Of a DNA stretch of 35,556 nucleotides, positions 30,903-35,556 are shown piece by piece; position 1 is the first letter of the stretch, and the number at the start of each line of letters is the position of its first letter. This DNA is from Deltaproteobacteria bacterium (GTDB lineage: Bacteria > Myxococcota_A > UBA796 > GCA-2862545), in contig DRPG01000545.1 of NCBI GenBank assembly GCA_011376105.1, positions 1 to 35,556 on the forward strand, given 5' to 3'. Both the position numbers and the translations under genes were made by a program. The notes beneath the pieces are model-generated. The model was not told the DNA's origin and ran no database searches. It saw nothing but the letters and a program-made list of their open reading frames with translations.

Positions 30903-31822
30903 ACGCGCTCCTGATCGATCGTGCGGATCTGCTTGTCGAGCAGCGACAGCGCCAGATCGAGGCCGTCGGACAGCGTGTTGCGGGTGTACAGGGAGGTCAG
31001 ATCCACGCCCAGCTCGACGACGGTGCGGGCGACCTGGGGGCTGATCCCGGTGAGGATCGTCTTCGCTCCGAGGAGCCGGACCGCGCTGGTGGTCTTGAGC
31101 AGGTAGTCGGCGACCTGAGTGTCGACCACCGTGACGCCGGCGATATCGAGCAGCAGCACCCGCGCATGCTCCTCTCCGATCCGCACCAGCACGCTCTCCA
31201 TCACCCGCTGAGCCCTCGCGCTGTCGATGGTGCCCACCAGCGGCAGCAGCAACACCCGATCATGGACCCGAATCACCGGCGTGGAGAGCTCTCGGATCGC
31301 CTCCTGGTGGCGCAGCCGGGACTCGTGGTGCCTCGCGATGTAGGCGTCGATCGCCAGCGAGACGTCGAAGTGCATGATCCGCTCGATCGCCTCGAAGCTC
31401 GCCCGGCGCTCTTCGTCGCTGGCCCGCTCCCGGTGGAGGTGCTCGTGGATCAGCTGCAGGTAGTGGGTGCATGCACCGACATACCACTGGGTCGCCACCG
31501 CCAGCTTCGCGTGGACCGCGCCGACCTTCATCCGCCCCTGGACGTAGGCCAGATCGATCTCACCGCGGAACATCCCGAGAAAATAGGCCGCCTGCTTTCG
31601 CTTCAGCCGCTCGACCAGCGCAGGATCGTCGAGGTAGTCACGGGTCTCGGGCTGGGACAGTAGGTGCTCGTAGAACCGATCGATGATGTCGGACATCGTC
31701 CGCTCGGCGAAGGGTCGCAGAGCGGCCAGCCGGGCGAGCACCCCTGGATCGATACGGAAGAAGCGCAGGCGCAGCGCCAAGGTGTGCGCGTCGGGCGTGA
31801 CGGGGGTGGTGTCTGGGAGCAT
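30899..31822 (-). CDS. rsbR: RsbR with globin-coupled sensor and STAS domain
   Basis: 307 residues. Residues 15-165 form a protoglobin-like sensor fold: FFRIDPGVLARLAALRPFAE, DDPALVERLKRKQAAYF, and KVGAVHAKLAVATQWYVGA, with H104 the likely proximal heme ligand. Residues 188-300 form the STAS domain: LLDIAGVTVVDTQVADYL and SPQVARTVVELG, with T235 and T267 at the positions of Bacillus RsbRA T171 and T205. A heme globin makes O2 (or NO/CO) the likely stressosome signal, as described for Vibrio RsbR. ATG 31822 follows GAGG by four bases. It heads the rsbR-S-T-X-like operon and is divergent from the histidine kinase; no sigma-54 element was seen upstream. Confidence 0.92.
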   Translation of the reverse strand: MLPDTTPVTPDAHTLALRLRFFRIDPGVLARLAALRPFAERTMSDIIDRFYEHLLSQPETRDYLDDPALVERLKRKQAAYFLGMFRGEIDLAYVQGRMKVGAVHAKLAVATQWYVGACTHYLQLIHEHLHRERASDEERRASFEAIERIMHFDVSLAIDAYIARHHESRLRHQEAIRELSTPVIRVHDRVLLLPLVGTIDSARAQRVMESVLVRIGEEHARVLLLDIAGVTVVDTQVADYLLKTTSAVRLLGAKTILTGISPQVARTVVELGVDLTSLYTRNTLSDGLDLALSLLDKQIRTIDQERV

Positions 31823-31851
31823 GGAGCCTCAGAGGGGGCGCGTGGCGTAAC

Positions 31852-33048
31852 ATGGTCGCTCGGCGTCCCCAAGAGCGGTACAGTGCGGCGGTGTCAAGCC
31901 TGAACGAGACTCCGATCACGGCGTTGGTCGAGCTGTCCCGCGACGTGGCCGACGCAGAGGATCCAGTCGTGATCGCGACCCGGCTCGCCGACGCCGCCAA
32001 GCGCCACCTAGGCGCCTCGGTCCTCGCGGTGTACGCCACCACCGACGCGGGGGCCCTCGCGCTGGCCGAGGTGCGGGGCTGCTCCGGGGCGCTGCTGCAC
32101 GCCCCCGATCCAACAGCTCCGGACACCTGGGTCGACCTGCTGCAGGGGGTGGCGGACGTCACCGAGTCCCGTGCGCTGCCCCTGACCTCGGGGGGCGGGC
32201 TGTATGGAGTGCTGCTGATCGGCTGGAGGAGCCCCCCCGAGCACCCTGCCCCGGTGCTATCCCTGGCTGAGGGCCTGGCGGACATCGCGGCGATCGGCCT
32301 CGATCGGGCCTACCGGACCCGAGAGCTCGTCCGCTCCCTGCGGGAGCTCGCGGATCGCAAGGAGGAGCTGGCCCGCACCGAGGGCCTGCGGCGGATGGGG
32401 CAGATGGCGGCGGTCCTCGCCCACGAGGTCCGCAACCCGATGGCGGGGATCCGCGGGGTCCTGGAGCTGCTGCAGGATCGGTTCGAGCCGGGCTCCCCCG
32501 AGCACACGATCTCGGGCAAGGCTCTGCACCGCCTCGCTGAGCTGAACCTGCTGGTGGAGGAGCTGCTGCAGTTCGCCCGCCCGAGGCAGCCTCACCGCAG
32601 CCCGATCCCGCTGCTGCCGCTGCTGCAGGAGGTGGTGTCCCTGCTCGAGCCGGCGCAGGCCTCCTCCAGGGCCCCGGAGATCACGATCATCGCCCCGGAG
32701 GGTCTGATCTGGCCCGTGGATCCGGGCATGCTGGCGCGCATGCTCACCAACCTGCTCCAGAACGCCGTCCAGGCGACGTCTGGATCGGGCCGGATCGAGA
32801 TCGGGTGTCGATCCGGAGGTGAGGGAGAGGGCCTGGAGCTGTGGGTCTCCGACGAGGGGCCGGGGGTGCCGGAGGAGCACCGCGAGACACTGTTCGAGCC
32901 CTTTGTGACCACCAAGGCCCGGGGCACCGGGCTGGGGCTGGCTGTCTGTCGACAGATCGCCGAGGCCCACCAAGGCACGATCCAGTACCGTCCCGCGCCG
33001 TCGGGGGGCGCGTGCTTTGTCGTCTGGCTGGGCCCGCTGCAGGGGTGA
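31852..33048 (+). CDS. GAF-domain sensor histidine kinase, NtrB/ZraS type
   Basis: About 398 residues if started at ATG 31852; a GTG at 31891 is equally plausible and leaves more promoter space before the divergent rsbR. Residues 20-155 look like a GAF domain. A short coiled coil (about 155-178) leads to the HisKA box MGQMAAVLAHEVRNPMAGI (H191). The ATPase part has LTNLLQNAVQATSGSGRIEI (N-box), WVSDEGPGVPEEH, FEPFVTTKARGTGLGLAVCR. No membrane segment is present, so it is cytosolic. The AHEVRNP form is typical of NtrB-like kinases that act on NtrC-family sigma-54 activators. No response regulator is in the window. Confidence 0.88.
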   Translation: MVARRPQERYSAAVSSLNETPITALVELSRDVADAEDPVVIATRLADAAKRHLGASVLAVYATTDAGALALAEVRGCSGALLHAPDPTAPDTWVDLLQGVADVTESRALPLTSGGGLYGVLLIGWRSPPEHPAPVLSLAEGLADIAAIGLDRAYRTRELVRSLRELADRKEELARTEGLRRMGQMAAVLAHEVRNPMAGIRGVLELLQDRFEPGSPEHTISGKALHRLAELNLLVEELLQFARPRQPHRSPIPLLPLLQEVVSLLEPAQASSRAPEITIIAPEGLIWPVDPGMLARMLTNLLQNAVQATSGSGRIEIGCRSGGEGEGLELWVSDEGPGVPEEHRETLFEPFVTTKARGTGLGLAVCRQIAEAHQGTIQYRPAPSGGACFVVWLGPLQG

Positions 33049-33070
33049 TCGATCGTCGCGCTCAGCCGGC

Positions 33071-34759
33071 TCAGACCAGCCCGAGCAGCCGCCAGGTGGC
33101 TATCACCACGGTCACGAGCAGGGAGATCCCGATCAGATCGAGGGCGGCTCCGATCCGAAAGATCTCACCCGCGGTGAACAGGCGGGTGCTGTAGGCCATC
33201 AGGGTCGGCGGGGTGCCGATGACCAAGGCGAAGTCCACCGACGAGGCGATGGCGACGACCACGACCAGGACGACTGGATCCAGCCCAAGCACCGCAGACA
33301 GCGGGATCATCAGCGGGACCAGCACCGCCGCGGACGCCGTGTTCGAGGCCACGGTGGTCAGGGCCAGGGCCACGATCGCCACCAGGCTGATCGCCACCGA
33401 CGAGGGCAGGCTCGACAAGATCTCCATCCGCGTCGCCACCCAGTCGCTCACGCCGGCCTGGGTGAGGGAGGTCCCCAGCGCGATCCCGCCCCCGAACGTC
33501 AGCAGGGACTCCCACGAGACCCCTCGCAGCTCCCGGGTCCCCACGATCCCCAGGGTGGCCAGCGCCACCGCGCCGGCCAGGGCCACGATCCCGGTGTGGA
33601 CACCGTGCTGCTGCTCGGTCAGCCAGCCGATCACGACCAGGCCCATCACCCCGAGCACCTGCCACTGCGCCGGGGACAGGGGACCGAGGAGCCGCCACTC
33701 CGCCTCAGCGATCCGCCTCGCCTCGACGAAGCGCACATCGTCGAGCTGCACCCCCTGGGCCCACCACAGGTACCCCCCCATCAGCGGGAGGAACGTCACC
33801 ACCATCGGCAGGCCAAAGCCAAACCACTGGGCGAAGGTCACGGTGCGGCTCGTGTACGCCTCGAGGAACGCGATGGCGATCGGGTTGGCGGGGGTGCCGA
33901 TGGCGCTGCCCACCCCCCCGATCGTGGCGGCGTAGGCGAGGCCCAGCACGAGGGTCTTGCGGTAGGCGTCGTCGTCCAGCGGCTCACAGATCGCCAGGGC
34001 CACGGGGATCATCACCGCCACCGCCGCGGTGTTGGACATCCACATCGACAGGAACGTCGAGATCCCCAACACCGCAGCAAACAGCCGGGCGGGGCTGCGC
34101 CCCATCCAGTGGATGATCGCGATCGCCGCGAGGTGATCGAGCCCCACCCGGCGCACCGCGATCGCCAGGAGGAAGCCCCCGAGGAACAGCGCGATGATCG
34201 GGTGGAAGAACGGCGCGAGGGCGGCCGCTGCGTCGGTGATCGAGGCCCCCACCAGCACGATCGGCACGAGCAGCGAGGTGACGAACAGGGGCAGCGCCTC
34301 GCTCACCCACAGCACCACGACCAGCGCGAGCAGCCCCAGCATCACCGCTGGCTCGGAGAGGGGCTGACGGGCAGCGAGCAGGCGCCCTCCGGCCAGCCCC
34401 CGGATCACCGGGACCAGCTCCTCACGCCCGTCCGACAGGCGCAGCACGATCCGCAGAGGCGCAGGATCGTCGGCTTCGATCCGCGGCGTCAGGATCAGCG
34501 CCATGCGCTCCATCGGCCCGGCACGCTCAGACAGCTCGACCGTCAACGCGTCGCTCTCGAGTTGTTGGGCCGGCGAGGCGTCGAGGAGCAGCGGCGCCTC
34601 GAGCAGCGTCACCTCTCCGCGGGAGATGTGCAGCAGGGCAGGGCCCGTGGGCCAGGGCGCCGGAGCCACCCTCGCCACGAGCAGCGCCAGGCACAGCGCC
34701 AAGAGCACCAGAGACCAGCGTGTGCCCGATCTCCCCTCCTCTAGCCCGTCCTCGATCAC
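33071..34759 (-). CDS. SLC13/DASS family transporter with N-terminal extra domain
   Basis: About 562 residues. Residues 16-34 form a membrane helix; 35-135 is a soluble, probably extracytoplasmic segment (EVTLLEAPLLLDASPAQQLE) that I do not recognise. From about 140 onward comes a complete DASS-type carrier of about 11 helices, with both Ser-Asn-Thr motifs (MWMSNTAAVAVMIP and TVASNTASAAVLVPL) that bind sodium and substrate. Substrates in the family are di- and tricarboxylates or sulfate. The GTG at 34759 follows GAGGGGG by four bases. No sigma-54 match upstream has correct spacing. The CoA-transferase gene lies behind it on the same strand. Confidence 0.9.
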   Translation of the reverse strand: MIEDGLEEGRSGTRWSLVLLALCLALLVARVAPAPWPTGPALLHISRGEVTLLEAPLLLDASPAQQLESDALTVELSERAGPMERMALILTPRIEADDPAPLRIVLRLSDGREELVPVIRGLAGGRLLAARQPLSEPAVMLGLLALVVVLWVSEALPLFVTSLLVPIVLVGASITDAAAALAPFFHPIIALFLGGFLLAIAVRRVGLDHLAAIAIIHWMGRSPARLFAAVLGISTFLSMWMSNTAAVAVMIPVALAICEPLDDDAYRKTLVLGLAYAATIGGVGSAIGTPANPIAIAFLEAYTSRTVTFAQWFGFGLPMVVTFLPLMGGYLWWAQGVQLDDVRFVEARRIAEAEWRLLGPLSPAQWQVLGVMGLVVIGWLTEQQHGVHTGIVALAGAVALATLGIVGTRELRGVSWESLLTFGGGIALGTSLTQAGVSDWVATRMEILSSLPSSVAISLVAIVALALTTVASNTASAAVLVPLMIPLSAVLGLDPVVLVVVVAIASSVDFALVIGTPPTLMAYSTRLFTAGEIFRIGAALDLIGISLLVTVVIATWRLLGLV

Positions 34760-35021
34760 CAAGCCCCCTCGTGCCCGGACAGACGATATCCCGGGCACGT
34801 CCCACGCGAGCGGGGGGATCCGCCCCCAGGCAGGGCGCACGGCGGGGACCCACGGATCGGCCCCCGCTGGAACCAGGCCCCGACGGGGCGTGCGCCGACG
34901 TGGACAGGCGCTGGCTCCGGCGTGGGTCGCGATCTTGTCCGCGGCGGGCCAGGCGCCCCCGGCCCCGAGGCTCGGCTCCGGCTTTGGGCCTCAGACGACG
35001 CGAGCCCCGACAGGCCCGGCG
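34760..35021. other. Intergenic region, 262 bp
   Basis: This gap lies between the CoA-transferase stop and the DASS transporter start, both on the minus strand. I see a GATATC-containing patch about 25-30 bp upstream of the transporter but no clear promoter pair, and no terminator. Open frames here are not protein-like. Confidence 0.4.
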
Positions 35022-35556
35022 CTACCGCAGCGTCGCCTCCAGCTCGTCGTGGAAGTCGGGGTGGGCGATCGAGACCAGGGCCTCGGCGCGCTGGCGCAGG
35101 GTCTTCCCGAACAGATCGACGGCCCCGTGCTCGGTGACCACCCAGTGGACGTCGGCCCGGCTGGTGACGACCCCTGCCCCCGGCGCCAGTCGCGGCACGA
35201 TCCGCGACACGGTGCCGCCACGGGCGGTCGACGGCAGGGCGATGATCGGGACACCTCCTCTTGAGCGACTCGCGGCACGTATGAAGTCGACCTGACCTCC
35301 GACCCCCGAGTAGATCCGGGGGCCGATCGAGTCGCTGTTCACCTGCCCGGTCAGATCCACGCTGATCGCGGAGTTGATCGCCACGAGGCGATCGTTGCTG
35401 CTCGCCACCACCAGATCGTTGGTGTGATCGCAGGGGTGGGCCTCGACGACGGGGTTGTTGTGGGCCCAGTCGTACAGCTCCCGGGTGCCCAGCGTGAAGG
35501 TGGTGACGACCTTGCGCCGGTGCCTCGTCTTGTAGCGCCCGGTGACGACCCCCGCC
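35022..35556 (-). CDS. Acetyl-CoA hydrolase/CoA-transferase (partial)
   Basis: About the last 177 residues; the 5' part lies beyond the window. The frame runs to the window edge without a start. Family signatures of the C-terminal acetyl-CoA hydrolase/transferase domain (as in 4-hydroxybutyrate or succinyl-CoA transferases) are clear: AINSAISVDLTGQVNSDSIG, YSGVGGQVDFIRAASRSRGG, PIIALPSTARGGTVSRIVPR, VVTEHGAVDLFGKTLRQRAE and ALVSIAHPDFHDEL. The enzyme moves CoA between carboxylic acids. The upstream part (RKVVTTFTLGTRELYDWAHN) is also in frame. Which acid it uses cannot be told. The dicarboxylate-type transporter next door could supply or remove such acids (inference). Confidence 0.93.
   Translation of the reverse strand, partial: AGVVTGRYKTRHRRKVVTTFTLGTRELYDWAHNNPVVEAHPCDHTNDLVVASSNDRLVAINSAISVDLTGQVNSDSIGPRIYSGVGGQVDFIRAASRSRGGVPIIALPSTARGGTVSRIVPRLAPGAGVVTSRADVHWVVTEHGAVDLFGKTLRQRAEALVSIAHPDFHDELEATLR

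Noticed and set aside
34765-34785. GGGCACGAGGGGGCT before the DASS transporter as a sigma-54 site
   Set aside because: Spacing is off by one and it overlaps the ribosome site of the gene.

Overview
The window comes from a very high-GC bacterial chromosome. Gene content suggests a myxobacterium-like deltaproteobacterium (Myxococcota): many sigma-54 promoters, a decayed Ser/Thr-kinase/AAA/GAF mega-gene, lipoprotein c-type cytochromes and a full stressosome operon. This placement is an inference. No rRNA, tRNA, transposase or CRISPR array was seen. The DNA is strikingly rich in GATC; Asp is usually GAT when the next base is C and GAC otherwise.

Layout. (1) 1-5.8 kb: a ParB-domain regulator preceded by a 22-bp direct repeat, two divergent four-CBS proteins, an unknown gene, and a zone of gene decay holding an HATPase fragment (minus) and a frameshifted Ser/Thr kinase-AAA-GAF remnant (plus). 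(2) 5.8-16.6 kb: three related diheme c-type proteins, two CBS proteins, two universal stress proteins (USPs), an APH-like/P-loop kinase/hemerythrin fusion, an AI-2E family permease, an L,D-transpeptidase and hemN behind a short leader ORF. (3) 17-29.2 kb: a cardiolipin synthase-like protein, a CBS-hemerythrin fusion, a beta-CASP nuclease fused to a flavin-reductase-like domain, a tandem USP, PEP synthase, a P2-type cation ATPase, a CBS protein and a USP. (4) 29.2-33 kb: a translationally coupled rsbR-rsbS-rsbT-rsbX-like stressosome operon whose RsbR carries a globin sensor, divergent from an NtrB-type histidine kinase. (5) 33-35.6 kb: a SLC13/DASS transporter and a partial acetyl-CoA hydrolase/transferase.

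Main observation. Eleven good and one weaker -24/-12 (sigma-54) elements lie just upstream of most CBS, USP, cytochrome, hemerythrin-fusion and hemN transcription units, nearly all with a short leader and a good ribosome site. The gene set (USPs, CBS proteins, CtpF-like ATPase, APH/P-loop kinase) resembles the mycobacterial DosR hypoxia/dormancy regulon, but here appears to be under sigma-54. With an oxygen-independent HemN, heme proteins, hemerythrin-like modules and a globin stressosome, the region reads as a low-oxygen or energy-stress survival island. The enhancer-binding activator is not in the window.
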